The notes below the pieces were generated by a model. It was not told the DNA's origin. It did no database searches and saw only the letters and a list, made by a program, of their open reading frames with translations. The translations under genes were made by a program, and so were the position numbers. DNA of 64,000 bases, from NCBI RefSeq assembly GCF_030177755.1, contig NZ_CP126539.1, positions 2,690,001 through 2,754,000 on the forward strand, given 5' to 3'. Within the stretch, counting starts at the first letter, position 1. Each line of letters opens with the position of its first letter. Source of the DNA: Devosia sp. RR2S18. Its GTDB lineage: Bacteria > Pseudomonadota > Alphaproteobacteria > Rhizobiales > Devosiaceae. Shown here piece by piece: positions 37,770 to 47,066 of this stretch.

Positions 37770-38206
37770 AGGTCGTCACCTACAACAATACTGGTAGAGG
37801 TGTCGAGGCACTCCGCTACCGCGAACCCGCCCTGAAGGTGGTGAGTCAGCCCGTTTCTATATCGCTTCCATGGCGGCCTGCAAAGGACGGCAGATAGAGT
37901 TTGCGAGTGACGAGCAACTCTTCTATGTCTGATTTGCGAGGAAGCGCAGGTGGAGCGGCGGATTAGCCCACTGAGCGGATTACTGGCTTGTCCGTTGAAG
38001 TAGAGTGACCCTGAAGGAACTTGGCAGAACCCAGCTCCGGCTACCGATTCCAAGCTGTAGCAGCCCACGCGTCGTTCCAAGCGCGAGAACAACACCGAAT
38101 TCTCCTTAGGCGCTGTTGTCGCTCGGTTGCGGGTGATAGGAACTAACTGCTTCAGTTCGAGGCAGGGTTATTGATGGAGTGCTCTGGCGAGCTAAAGCCC
38201 ACAAAG
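37770..38206. other. Divergent intergenic region, no gene seen
   Basis: About 400 bases between leftward and rightward glycosyltransferase genes. It probably holds promoters in both directions; no clear elements were identified. Confidence 0.4.
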
Positions 38207-39313
38207 ATGCGCATTCTCCACGTGTTCAAAACCTATCTGCCCGAGAGCTTCGCCGGTGTTGAACGGGTTATCTGGCAGATCGCTGAAGGATGTGCCGATC
38301 TGGGCATCGAAAGCGAAGTTCTGTCCCTTAGCCGCCACCCAGCCGAAAACTCCGTCGATGTAGGTCGGCATTTTGCTCGGAAATCAAGGCTGCTGATCAA
38401 CTACGCTTCGACGGGGCTATCACTTGATCTGGTCGGCGCCCTACGTGAGCAGTCCCGCGCCGCGGATGTGGTGCATTATCATTACCCTTGGCCCATGATG
38501 GACCTTGCACACTTTCTCGCTCGCCCCGCTCGCCCGACCCTTCTGACTTATCATTCAGACATCGTCCGCCAGAAGGGGCTGGAGAAGTTCTACTCACCGC
38601 TACGCAGGGTTTTCTTGGAACAGGTTGACCACATCGTGGCGACCTCTCCCAACTATATGCAAACCAGCCCCATTCTTGAGCGCTATCTTGGCAAGACCAG
38701 CGTCATACCCATCGGCTTGGATCCAGCTTTGCAACCCGCACCTACACCGGAACGGTTGCGGAGTTGGAGTGAGCGCCTCGGCAGTCGGTTCTTTCTCTTC
38801 GTAGGTGCGCTGCGGTACTACAAGGGAATTCAGTTCCTGATCGATGCAGCCAAGGCGAGTGGATTGCCGCTGGTCATTGTCGGCGATGGGGAAATGCACC
38901 GAAACATCGCTTCGGCTGACCTGCCAAATATCACCATGGTGGGACCCGTAGCCGACGAGGACAAGGCGGCACTACTTCACCTGTGCACCGCCTTTGTATT
39001 TCCCTCACACCTTCGCTCTGAAGCTTTTGGCGTGGCCCTACTGGAGGCGGCGTTTACAGGCAAGGCCATGATAAGCTGCGAACTGGGAACAGGGACCAGC
39101 TATGTCAATGTTGATGGAGAGACCGGGATTGTGGTTCCGCCGGCGGATGCAGAGGCCCTCACATATGCCATGAACAGCCTCTGGAACGATCAAGAGCGGT
39201 GCGCAAGCTACGGCCGCGCTGCGGCGGAACGGGCTCATCGTCTCTTTACAGCCCAGGATATGACGAAGGGCTATGTTGAGCTTTACAGAAGCCTCGACGC
39301 GAAAGAGCGCTAG
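38207..39313 (+). CDS. GT4 glycosyltransferase
   Basis: 368 residues from MRILHVFKTYLPESFAGVER, the conserved family start; ATG and TTG codons lie 33-36 bases upstream in frame. Acceptor domain to about 190, with HYHYPWPMMDLAHF and LTYHSDIVRQKGLEKFY. Donor domain: FFLFVGALRYYKGIQFLIDA, LPLVIVGDGEM and FPSHLRSEAFGVALLEAAFT. It adds a sugar (often mannose in this subgroup) during polysaccharide synthesis. The next gene on the strand makes GDP-mannose. Confidence 0.88.
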   Translation: MRILHVFKTYLPESFAGVERVIWQIAEGCADLGIESEVLSLSRHPAENSVDVGRHFARKSRLLINYASTGLSLDLVGALREQSRAADVVHYHYPWPMMDLAHFLARPARPTLLTYHSDIVRQKGLEKFYSPLRRVFLEQVDHIVATSPNYMQTSPILERYLGKTSVIPIGLDPALQPAPTPERLRSWSERLGSRFFLFVGALRYYKGIQFLIDAAKASGLPLVIVGDGEMHRNIASADLPNITMVGPVADEDKAALLHLCTAFVFPSHLRSEAFGVALLEAAFTGKAMISCELGTGTSYVNVDGETGIVVPPADAEALTYAMNSLWNDQERCASYGRAAAERAHRLFTAQDMTKGYVELYRSLDAKER

Positions 39314-39570
39314 CAGCTCGGTCAAATCTCGCTACTAACAAACATTCCGTCCGACGCCTGCGTGGATGGTATCATCAACGCCATCAAAGCTAGAGAGATC
39401 CGCAGCCTTTGCACGCGCTGTCTCTGCATTCTGTGATCGAGAAATACGTACCCACCTTGAACAGTGCGCTCTAGACAATTACCAGTACCCATCGTTCAGA
39501 AGCCACTCAGATTCCAAGCTGTCTGAGCCGAAGCGCGTAGACTCCAATCTGGTTTAGGTCAGCAAACCTT

Positions 39571-40989
39571 ATGATTACACCCGTTCTTCTCTCCGGCGGT
39601 TTCGGTACGCGCTTGTGGCCTGCCTCCCGGAAAGCCTTCCCCAAACAGTTCGTGTCGCTCCTCGGCGAGGAGACGCTGTTTCAAGCTTCGGCACTGCGCC
39701 TTTCCGGTGCAGGATATGGATCACCGCTGGTACTTACCAATGCGGACTTCCGTTTTGTCGTCACCGAACAGCTCCAAAAGGTCGGCATAGACCCAGGTGC
39801 TATTCTCATCGAGCCGGAGGCTCGCAACACAGCACCAGCGGTGCTTGCGGCAGCGCTCTGGCTGCAGCGCAGCAATCCAGAGAGTTTCATGCTGATCGCA
39901 CCTTCGGATCATGCAATTCCGGATCCTGACGCGTTTCGAGCGGCAGTTGAGACCGGCCTTCCGGCGGCAACTGAAGGCAAGATCGTCACGTTCGGCATCA
40001 TTCCAGACCGTGTTGAGACTGGCTATGGCTATCTTGAACTAGCGCAGCAACCGAGTGGCACATCCGCTCCAATTGACTTGGTACGCTTCGTTGAGAAGCC
40101 AAGTTACCAAGGCGCTGAAGAGATGATAGCCTCGGGTACCTATCTCTGGAATTCCGGGATCTTCCTGGCCTCAGTTGCAACCATGGTAGATGCTTTCCGT
40201 CAGCACGCCCCTGCCTTGGTGAACCAGGTGGGAGCCGCACTGGCAGATGCCAGGACAGACCTGGGTTTCCTGAGACTTGACCCGAAAGCCTGGAGCACGG
40301 CTGAGGATATTTCGATCGACTATGCAGTCATGGAGAAGAGCGACAATCTTGCCGTGGTCCCTCTCGCCGCCGGATGGTCAGACCTAGGCAGCTGGGACGC
40401 GGTATTGCGAGCCTCATCGGTCGACCCAGACGGGGTGGCGCTCAATGGCAATGCCACTGCCATTGAGTGCTCCGATACACTGCTGCGTTCAGAAGACGAG
40501 CGGCTAGAGGTCGTTGGGATCGGGTTAAAAAACATTGTTGCCATTGCAACGTCCGACGCTGTTCTCATAGCGGACCTGGCACGCAGCCAAGACGTTAAGC
40601 TAGCGGTGTCAGCGCTGAAAGTGAAGGGCGCCCGCCAAGCAGAAGCCTCACCCCGTGACCACCGGCCATGGGGCTGGTATGAGACAGTCGCCCGTTCAGG
40701 CCGGTTTCAGGTCAAACGCATCGTGGTAAATGCAGGAGGTGTATTGAGCCTCCAGTCCCATCACCACCGCTCAGAGCACTGGATCGTGGTCGAAGGCACA
40801 GCTCGAGTGACAATCGAAGATGAGGTCAAACTCGTCACGGAAAATCAGTCCGTTTATATTCCGCTTGGGTCGAAGCACCGGCTGGAAAATCCAGGCAAGT
40901 TGCCCATGACGCTGATCGAGGTGCAGACAGGTCCGTATCTGGGTGAAGACGATATCGTTCGATACGAGGATGTGTACGCTCGCGTTTGA
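39571..40989 (+). CDS. manC: Mannose-1-phosphate guanylyltransferase / mannose-6-phosphate isomerase
   Basis: 472 residues, the normal size of the bifunctional type II PMI/GMP. The nucleotidyltransferase domain starts with PVLLSGGFGTRLWPASRKAF and KQF. It has LIAPSDHAI near 110-120, FGIIPDRVETGYGYLE, and VRFVEKP near 170. The C-terminal cupin isomerase domain has RPWGWYETV, HHHRSEHWIVVEGTARVT and IPLGSKHRLENPGKLPM. It makes GDP-mannose for the neighbouring mannosyltransferases. Complete, and preceded by a 257-base gap with no supported gene. Confidence 0.95.
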   Translation: MITPVLLSGGFGTRLWPASRKAFPKQFVSLLGEETLFQASALRLSGAGYGSPLVLTNADFRFVVTEQLQKVGIDPGAILIEPEARNTAPAVLAAALWLQRSNPESFMLIAPSDHAIPDPDAFRAAVETGLPAATEGKIVTFGIIPDRVETGYGYLELAQQPSGTSAPIDLVRFVEKPSYQGAEEMIASGTYLWNSGIFLASVATMVDAFRQHAPALVNQVGAALADARTDLGFLRLDPKAWSTAEDISIDYAVMEKSDNLAVVPLAAGWSDLGSWDAVLRASSVDPDGVALNGNATAIECSDTLLRSEDERLEVVGIGLKNIVAIATSDAVLIADLARSQDVKLAVSALKVKGARQAEASPRDHRPWGWYETVARSGRFQVKRIVVNAGGVLSLQSHHHRSEHWIVVEGTARVTIEDEVKLVTENQSVYIPLGSKHRLENPGKLPMTLIEVQTGPYLGEDDIVRYEDVYARV

Positions 40990-41298
40990 TCAGTCGCGTC
41001 CAGAAGCCATCTTGCGGCGCGGGCAACCAGCATCTGAAGCGTCGGCACAAGTCGAAGGAACGGCAACTGGTGTGGTCGATCACCTCCCAGCAAGCGGGGC
41101 CCTGCCCCACCCCACCGCGCCCGACATCAGGCGCCAGCAGTCCATTGCGCCGTAACGTCAACGTGATGAAGCTCCGAGGCTCGTGATTTGAAAAGGAGCG
41201 CGAACGCCCGCATTTGCGGCGCCGTCGTTGCCGGCTCTTAACGAATTCATGCGGCAATAGCGACCTTCGCTGCAACTTCGAGGCCCCCGGAACTGAAC
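40990..41298. other. Intergenic, no gene seen
   Basis: About 310 bases; the promoter of the metalloprotease gene is expected here. No supported reading frame. Confidence 0.45.
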
Positions 41299-42546
41299 AT
41301 GTCTGATTACGAATTTACAGGCGCCAAATGGGGTGCTCCATCGCTAGGAGCGAGCGGCGGCCAAGTCACCTGGAGTTTCGCCAAGCTGGCAGGCGCCTTC
41401 TACAGCTTCGACGCTGCCATTACGCAGGTGACATACCAGAACCTGATTAGGGACGCCTTCCAAGCATGGGAAGATGTTGCCAACATCGATTTTGTGGAGG
41501 TCGCCGATAGCTCAACTTCGAAGATCCGTCTCGGTTGGGATGCGATAGACGGGCGATACAACACCATTGGTGAAGCAACCTACAGCTACTGGCATGGGAG
41601 CGAATTCAATCAGCTCGCCAAATCAGAAATCCGCTTTGACACGGCGGAAGTTTGGTCAACAGCCAAGCACTACGTCGCCGGAACTATCAACTTCTACGCC
41701 GTTGCGGTACATGAGATTGGTCATGCTTTGGGCTTGGGGCACACCGATGAGCGGGACACAATTATGTTCCCAACCGTTGGGACACGGGTCGCTCTGTCAT
41801 CCGGTGACATAGCCGGCGCACAGGCTCTTTACGGACCAAGTCTGGCAGCCACAGCGCCGACAGCAGCAGCGTTCAACGGGTCGGCTGCCGCTGATGTTTA
41901 TGTTGGCACAGGTGCCAACGAAATCATCCTTGGCGATGGCGGCAATGATCGGCTAACCGGCGGCGGCGGCAATGACCACATCGACGGCGGGGCGGGTGTA
42001 GACACCGCCGTTTACGGCGGCAGAATGAACCAGTTTCGATTGTCGTCTGACAACGGTGGTGGCGTGACTATAGTGGATTTGCGGACCGGTTCTCCTGAGG
42101 GAACGGACACGCTGCTGGGTGTAGAGCGAATTGAGTTCAGCGATGGAACGCTGGCTTTAGATATCAGCGGCATCGCTGGCCAAGCGTATCGGTTGTACCA
42201 AGCATCCTTTGAGCGTACGCCTGATAATGAGGGCCTTAAGTACTGGATCGGCCGCATGGATGAGGGGAACACCACCCTCATCGATATTGCAGATAGTTTC
42301 CTTCACTCGCCGGAGTTCGTGAGGACCTACGGTACAGAGCAGACCGTTCCCAGCGGGGAATTCGTTGATCTGCTCTACACCCACACCTTGGGACGCGAGT
42401 ACGATCAGGGTGGATACGATTACTGGGTGGACAAACTCGAAGCAGGAACCACCAACCGTCGAGACCTCCTGGCCTTCTTCTCGGAGAGTGATGAGAACAA
42501 GGCCCAGGTTGCGGACGCAATCAGTGACGGCATTTGGCTCTACTAA
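41299..42546 (+). CDS. Secreted metzincin metalloprotease with RTX repeats and DUF4214
   Basis: 415 residues. Residues 1-175 are a matrixin/serralysin-like zinc protease: HEIGHALGLGH at 138-148 gives all three zinc histidines and the catalytic Glu, and the Met-turn is at IMFP (M156). Residues 193-235 hold RTX nonapeptides (GDGGNDRLTGGGGNDHIDGG). Residues 285-415 are DUF4214, ending SDGIWLY, nearly identical to the tail of the protein at 26104-27111. No N-terminal signal peptide; RTX repeats imply type I export. It may process or release surface polysaccharide-associated proteins, which is an inference from location. Confidence 0.86.
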   Translation: MSDYEFTGAKWGAPSLGASGGQVTWSFAKLAGAFYSFDAAITQVTYQNLIRDAFQAWEDVANIDFVEVADSSTSKIRLGWDAIDGRYNTIGEATYSYWHGSEFNQLAKSEIRFDTAEVWSTAKHYVAGTINFYAVAVHEIGHALGLGHTDERDTIMFPTVGTRVALSSGDIAGAQALYGPSLAATAPTAAAFNGSAAADVYVGTGANEIILGDGGNDRLTGGGGNDHIDGGAGVDTAVYGGRMNQFRLSSDNGGGVTIVDLRTGSPEGTDTLLGVERIEFSDGTLALDISGIAGQAYRLYQASFERTPDNEGLKYWIGRMDEGNTTLIDIADSFLHSPEFVRTYGTEQTVPSGEFVDLLYTHTLGREYDQGGYDYWVDKLEAGTTNRRDLLAFFSESDENKAQVADAISDGIWLY

Positions 42547-42666
42547 GGACGGCTTCGCCATGGCAGCGCCCCTTACAGCATAGTCTATCGAGTTCTCTGA
42601 TGGTTGAATTGCGCCGCCTGCCCGGTTGTGGCTCTATGCGTACGGGCTAGGAGACTAAGACCAGAG

Positions 42667-42888
42667 ATGCAGGTGAACGTATTTATTGGGCACCGCTCCG
42701 GCGAGCAGCCAGAGCTGCTGGTACTGCCGTATGGGCCGATGGCTGCCATCCCGCCTCACCTGCAGACACTCGAATGGCGGCACATGGCAACGACCGGAGC
42801 AGGCGATAGACTGCTCGGAGCGACCGAAGACAAGATCAAGGCCGAGATAGCAATCAGCGGGTATGCCGTAGTAAGACCGACCGGCTAG
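42667..42888 (+). CDS. Hypothetical protein of 73 residues
   Basis: MQVNVFIGHRSGEQPELLVL onward, ending YAVVRPTG. The composition is protein-like, but no family is recognised. Its stop overlaps the end of a convergent small membrane ORF. Confidence 0.45.
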   Translation: MQVNVFIGHRSGEQPELLVLPYGPMAAIPPHLQTLEWRHMATTGAGDRLLGATEDKIKAEIAISGYAVVRPTG

Positions 42889-43118
42889 TTTGATCCGAAT
42901 GGTACGGCGATAAGCGGCACTTTCGCCAGGGCAGCTGATCGTTCCTGCTCACGGTGAAGGTCTACAGCTGCGCTGAAGGTCATTCCTGACACCAGCAAGG
43001 CAAACGCGCCCAAACTCAACTGCGCCCATCGCCGTTTTAAGCCCTCTGGCCACGCTAGCACCACTTGGAGAGCGCCAACCACCAACAGCAAAAAGGACAT
43101 GAGTAGAAGAACGATCAT
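42885..43118 (-). CDS. Small membrane protein of 77 residues
   Basis: Two hydrophobic segments (MIVLLLMSFLLLVVGALQVV and LSLGAFALLVSGMTFSAAVD) separated by a basic loop, with a charged C-terminus. No family recognised. The upstream side abuts the IS3 remnant, so its promoter or N-terminus may have been lost. Confidence 0.4.
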   Translation of the reverse strand: MIVLLLMSFLLLVVGALQVVLAWPEGLKRRWAQLSLGAFALLVSGMTFSAAVDLHREQERSAALAKVPLIAVPFGSN

Positions 43119-43201
43119 GGATGCCGGCCAGAACTCTGAGGTGGTCCCGGTTTCTGAGACAGGGTCATAAGGTGATCTTCCGACGAAAGGGGCGATCCAG
43201 C

Positions 43202-43469
43202 ATGAAGACACGTAGACGGTTTACGGCCGAGTTCAAGGCCAAGGTGGCGCCTGAGGCGATCCGCGGCGAGCGGACGATTTCGGAATTGGCGACGAACACC
43301 AGCTTCACCCCAACCAGATCATGCGGAGGAAACGGCAGGCCACCGAGAACCTGGCCAAGGCTTCGACGAGAAGGTAACGGATGCACAGGTGGGCCGAGAG
43401 GCGGAGGTGATGAAGCTGCACGCCAAGATCGGGCAGCTTGTCGTTGAGCGAGATTTTTGCCAAAGCCTT
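43202..43469 (+). pseudogene. IS3-family OrfA, frameshifted and cut
   Basis: MKTRRRFTAEFKAKVAPEAI and RGERTISELATN are in one frame. Later pieces typical of the family, such as REAEVMKLHAKIGQLVVERD, appear in another frame. The gene is cut at 43469 by the IS256 insertion. Confidence 0.8.
43462..43469. repeat. 8-bp target duplication AAAGCCTT, left copy
   Basis: AAAGCCTT at 43462-43469 is repeated at 44789-44796, directly outside the IS256-family element. Confidence 0.88.
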
Positions 43470-44788
43470 GGGAGTGTCAGTAATTTCGTGTGCGGGCGGT
43501 CGGTTAAACATTACGCCGCCATGGCCCTGATGAAGCGCTCGCCAAAGATGACAGCAAACTGCGCCTTGGCCATTGACCACTCACGTGGCGGCATTTTCCA
43601 CTCTTTCTCTGATCGGTTCAAGATCAGGTAAAGCAGCTTGGTGGCGGCATCATCGCTGGGGAAGTGTCCCCTGGCCCTGACCGCCCGCCGGAGCTTTGAG
43701 TTTAGCGCCTCTATGGCGTTGGTGGTGTAGACGATCCTGCGGACCTCGTCAGGGAAGGCAAAGAACGGGATGACCTCGCTCCAGGCGCGCCGCCAGCTCT
43801 GGCCGATGGCGGGATAGCGCTGCCCCCAAGAGCCGGCATCGAAGTCCGCGAGCGCCTTTTCGGCAGCATCGGCATCGGTCGCGCGGTAGATGTCCTTGAG
43901 CGCCGTTGCCAGTCCCTTGCGGTCTTTCCAGGAGACAAAGTCCATCGAGTTGCGCAGGAGATGGACGATGCAGGTCTGAACCACGGTCTCGGGGAATACG
44001 GCGGTAATTGCCTCGGGGAAGCCCTTGAGCCCATCAACAACGGCCAAGAGGATGTCCTCGGTGCCGCGGTTCCTGAGCTCGTTCATCACCCGCAGCCAGA
44101 ACTTGGCACCTTCATTCTGCTCGAGCCAGAGGCCGAGCACTTCCTTGGCGCCATCGGCGCGCACTCCCAGAGCAATATGGATCGCCTTGTTACGCACCAT
44201 GCCTTCGTCGCGGATCTTGACCCGGATCGCATCGAAGAAGATCAGCGGATAAACCGGGTCAAGCGGCCGTTGCTGCCAGGTGGCGACTTCATCAAGCACA
44301 GCGTCCGTCACGGTGCTGATCAGGTCCGCTGATACATCGATGCCATACAGATCGCGCAGGTGCCCGGCGATCTCCCTGGTGCTCATGCCGCGGGCGTACA
44401 TCGACACGATCTTGTCGTCGAACCCTGGGAAGCGGCGCTGGTACTTGGCGATCAGTTGCGGATCAAAGCTCGACTGCCGGTCGCGCGGCACATCGATCTC
44501 CAACTTGCCGGTCTCGGTCGTCACGGTTTTGCGGCCATAGCCGTTCCGCATGTTGCCAGCGCCCTCACCACTGGCGAGGTGGTGGTCCATCTCTGCGTTC
44601 AGGGCACGCTCAGTCAGCGCCTTCTTCAGCGAATCCAGCAGACCGCCTTGTTCAAACGCCATGGCCGCACCGCCAGCCAGGAGCTGGTCGAGAAGTTCGT
44701 TCGGTATGGCAGGTTCTTTGCGTCGCGACATAGGGGAGACTCCTTCTTACCCATTATGCCGCCTACACACGGAAATCCCGACACTCCC
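43470..44788 (-). mobile_element. IS256-family element, complete
   Basis: 1319 bp with terminal inverted repeats beginning GGGAGTGTC at both ends, bounded by the 8-bp direct repeat AAAGCCTT. It contains one intact transposase and interrupts IS3 orfA/orfB. It is a different element from the pair at 16448 and 62466. It looks transposition-competent. Confidence 0.92.
43511..44731 (-). CDS. IS256-family transposase, intact
   Basis: 406 residues. Mutator-type DDE: PLIFFDAIRVKIRDEGMV (first Asp), ILLAVVDGLKGFPEAITAVF (second Asp), and IVYTTNAIEALNSKLRRAVR near the catalytic Glu. GRKTVTTETGKLEIDVPRDR lies in the N-terminal part. Length and motifs are normal. AGGGGAG precedes the start. Confidence 0.93.
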   Translation of the reverse strand: MSRRKEPAIPNELLDQLLAGGAAMAFEQGGLLDSLKKALTERALNAEMDHHLASGEGAGNMRNGYGRKTVTTETGKLEIDVPRDRQSSFDPQLIAKYQRRFPGFDDKIVSMYARGMSTREIAGHLRDLYGIDVSADLISTVTDAVLDEVATWQQRPLDPVYPLIFFDAIRVKIRDEGMVRNKAIHIALGVRADGAKEVLGLWLEQNEGAKFWLRVMNELRNRGTEDILLAVVDGLKGFPEAITAVFPETVVQTCIVHLLRNSMDFVSWKDRKGLATALKDIYRATDADAAEKALADFDAGSWGQRYPAIGQSWRRAWSEVIPFFAFPDEVRRIVYTTNAIEALNSKLRRAVRARGHFPSDDAATKLLYLILNRSEKEWKMPPREWSMAKAQFAVIFGERFIRAMAA

Positions 44789-44796
44789 AAAGCCTT
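44789..44796. repeat. 8-bp target duplication AAAGCCTT, right copy
   Basis: Partner of 43462-43469; see that entry. Confidence 0.88.
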
Positions 44797-45040
44797 CGAT
44801 CGCTGAGCCTCGATCGGAGGAGAATGATGATCGATTCTGATCTCAACCGGCTCTCGATCCGCCGCCAATGCGAACTGGTTTCGATCTCGCGGGCCTCGTT
44901 ATCGGCAACCGGCGGGAGAGACGCCCGAGAACCTCGAACTGATGCGCATCATCGACGAGGCCTTCATGGAAATTCCCTGGGTATGGCTCCCGACAGATGG
45001 CGCGGCACCTATGCCGTCAGGGCTGGTGCGTCGGCCGCAA
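44797..45040 (+). pseudogene. IS3-family OrfB N-terminal fragment
   Basis: After the IS256 element, DSDLNRLSIRRQCELVSISR and NLELMRIIDEAFMEIPW are readable across a frame change. These are typical of the start of IS3 orfB. The sequence passes into IS66 at about 45041, so the catalytic DDE region is missing. Confidence 0.75.
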
Positions 45041-45651
45041 GCGGATCGTGGCGCCAATGATACCATGACCCTGGCCGGGTGCTGGGCACACGCACGGCGC
45101 AAGTTTTTCGACCTGCATGCCAGCGATGGCTCGCCCTTACCAGTGCCGTGGTCAGGGCCATGGCGCCGCTCTGGGCCATCGAGGAGGACATCCGCGGCTA
45201 TGGCGCCGGACTGCGCGCCAGCATCCGGGCCGAACGTTCCCGCCCCATCGTCACCGAGCTGTTCGCCATGCTGGAGCGGGAGCTGCCGCGCCTGTCGGGC
45301 AAATCCAAACTGGCTGAGATCATCCGCTACACCCTGAGCCGCAGGACGTCCTTCCAGCGCTTCCTTGCCGACGGTCGTATCGAGATCGACTCCAACATCG
45401 TCGAGCGGGCAATCCGCCCGCAGACCATCACCCGCAAAAACGCGCTCTTCGCCAGATGGTGGTGGCCGGGCCTGGGCTACGATCGCAACGCTGCTGACGA
45501 CGGCGAAAATGAACGGTATCGATCCGCACGCGTGGCTGACCCAAACCCTCCAGCGCATCGCCGGCGGCTGGCCAAACAGCCAGATCGCCGACCTCATGCC
45601 ATGGAACTTCAGGCCGTAACGGCCTCGCCTACTTCTCCGCTTACCGCTTAC
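45041..45651 (+). pseudogene. IS66 TnpC C-terminal remnant
   Basis: Begins GANDTMTLAGCWAHARRKFF and continues, after a frameshift near 45140, with AERSRPIVTELFAMLERELP and IEIDSNIVERAIRPQTITRK. After another shift it ends HAWLTQTLQRIAGGWPNSQI and ADLMPWNF. The right terminus of the element (CGCTTAC) is at about 45651. It is very close to the tnpC piece at 31437-31830, in the same orientation. Confidence 0.82.
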
Positions 45652-45767
45652 ACGTCAAACCCCACTATGCACCAATAATCGCCCTGGATCGCCAATGCGG
45701 GGACCACTCGACGACCGGAGGATCATCAAGCAAGCGGAGCTGCACTCGCTGGTTCGACTGAGATGCT

Positions 45768-46910
45768 TCAAACGGAAGCGACGCTAGAGTAGAGCTTTCG
45801 TGCCTCAGCTTGGGCGATCGCCGCACTCATGCCGGACAGAAACCGCTCCCGGGTAAACAGTTGCGCCCGTTGTTCACACGCTACTCGCATTTCCAGTGCG
45901 CGATCTGGTGTAAGCATACGGACCGCTCCCTGAAGGTCCCCTGCAGAAGGCTCGGCCGGAAGAAGGAAGCCGGTTTGACCTGGTACAACAGTTTCCAAGA
46001 GCCCGCCTTCGGCCACCCCAATCACCGGCTTGCCCGCTGCCATAGACTCGACCGGTGACATACCAAAATCTTCCTCGACCGGGATATAGATGGTCGCGAC
46101 GGCCCGTGCGACCAGTAGCTTAAGCTCAGCATCCTCAGTCCAGCCCGTGAAGCGGATATTCGGCACCCCCGCAGCTAAAGCTTTCAGCTCATCTTCCTGT
46201 TCTCCCCCGGAGGCGACAACAAGATGCAGGTCAGGCATGGCTTTGAAAGCCTCTACAATAGTGCGGATACGCTTAAGTGGGGTAAGCCGCGCAGTGGAAA
46301 GGTAATAACCCTGCGACTGTTCCCACCTAAATCCTTCCGTATCTACTGGAGGATAGACGACGACGCTGTCTCGTCCCAGATATCTCTTGATACGCCTCCT
46401 GATATTCTCGGAGTTGGCAACAATCATGTCCATGCGCCCGACCGAACGCTCATACCCCCGTTGGAACCAGGCACCGGCCATCGAGAGCCCAAGTCGGCGT
46501 CCCACCCCGCCAGTGGCCTCGTAGAACGATTTCTGATCATAGAGGAACCGGGGAGGCGTATGGCAGTAGAAGATGTTGACCCCGGACCCATCTTGCTTGG
46601 GCGCGGCGAAAGGAGCCGCTACTCCACTAAAGATGCGCACAGGATAATTGACAGAACGGCGCCTCTCCATAGCGAACGACATCGCCAGAGCTATCGTGGC
46701 CAAGCCCGGGGTCTTGATCACCTTGCCCGACATCAGGCTACGGGAGTCAGCTGGAAAGTTCTCCTCGCCGTAGCTGAGTTCCGTTCGATAACCGTATACA
46801 AGTTCAGCATCGAGCGCGCAGGCGAGTTCAAGTGCTAAGCGCTCACCACCGCCACGAATTGCGAAGTAATCGTGGTACAGTGAGGTGGTAGAATTACCTT
46901 CGCGCAACAT
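45768..46910 (-). CDS. GT4 glycosyltransferase
   Basis: 380 residues; AGGAG lies eight bases before the ATG. N-terminal HDYFAIRGGGERLALELACA and FYCHTPPRFLYD. Donor domain: YYLSTARLTPLKRIRTIVEA, LHLVVASGGEQEDELK and YIPVEEDFGMSPVESMAAGK. The style resembles WbdB/WbaZ-like mannosyltransferases of O-antigen loci. It lies downstream of the large glycosyltransferase gene on the same strand, as the probable last gene of the Wzm/Wzt operon. Confidence 0.9.
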   Translation of the reverse strand: MLREGNSTTSLYHDYFAIRGGGERLALELACALDAELVYGYRTELSYGEENFPADSRSLMSGKVIKTPGLATIALAMSFAMERRRSVNYPVRIFSGVAAPFAAPKQDGSGVNIFYCHTPPRFLYDQKSFYEATGGVGRRLGLSMAGAWFQRGYERSVGRMDMIVANSENIRRRIKRYLGRDSVVVYPPVDTEGFRWEQSQGYYLSTARLTPLKRIRTIVEAFKAMPDLHLVVASGGEQEDELKALAAGVPNIRFTGWTEDAELKLLVARAVATIYIPVEEDFGMSPVESMAAGKPVIGVAEGGLLETVVPGQTGFLLPAEPSAGDLQGAVRMLTPDRALEMRVACEQRAQLFTRERFLSGMSAAIAQAEARKLYSSVASV

Positions 46911-47066
46911 TTAGCTCCTACTGACATTCCCACCTGAGCGTCGTCCACTTCTGCCAACTCAGCCGAAGGCATTCACCGGCTATATAGTCTCGTGCTAACC
47001 GACTTCCGGGAGTTCTCGGCCAACGCGCACCAACACTGTTCCCTATTCCGACCCAAGCAGATCAGA

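Larger units (their letters stand above)
43141..45040 (+). mobile_element. IS3-family remnant interrupted by an IS256-family element
   Basis: An orfA beginning at 43202 and an orfB fragment after 44797 flank a complete IS256-type element. The remnant ends where IS66 sequence begins at about 45041. The left boundary is approximate. Confidence 0.7.
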
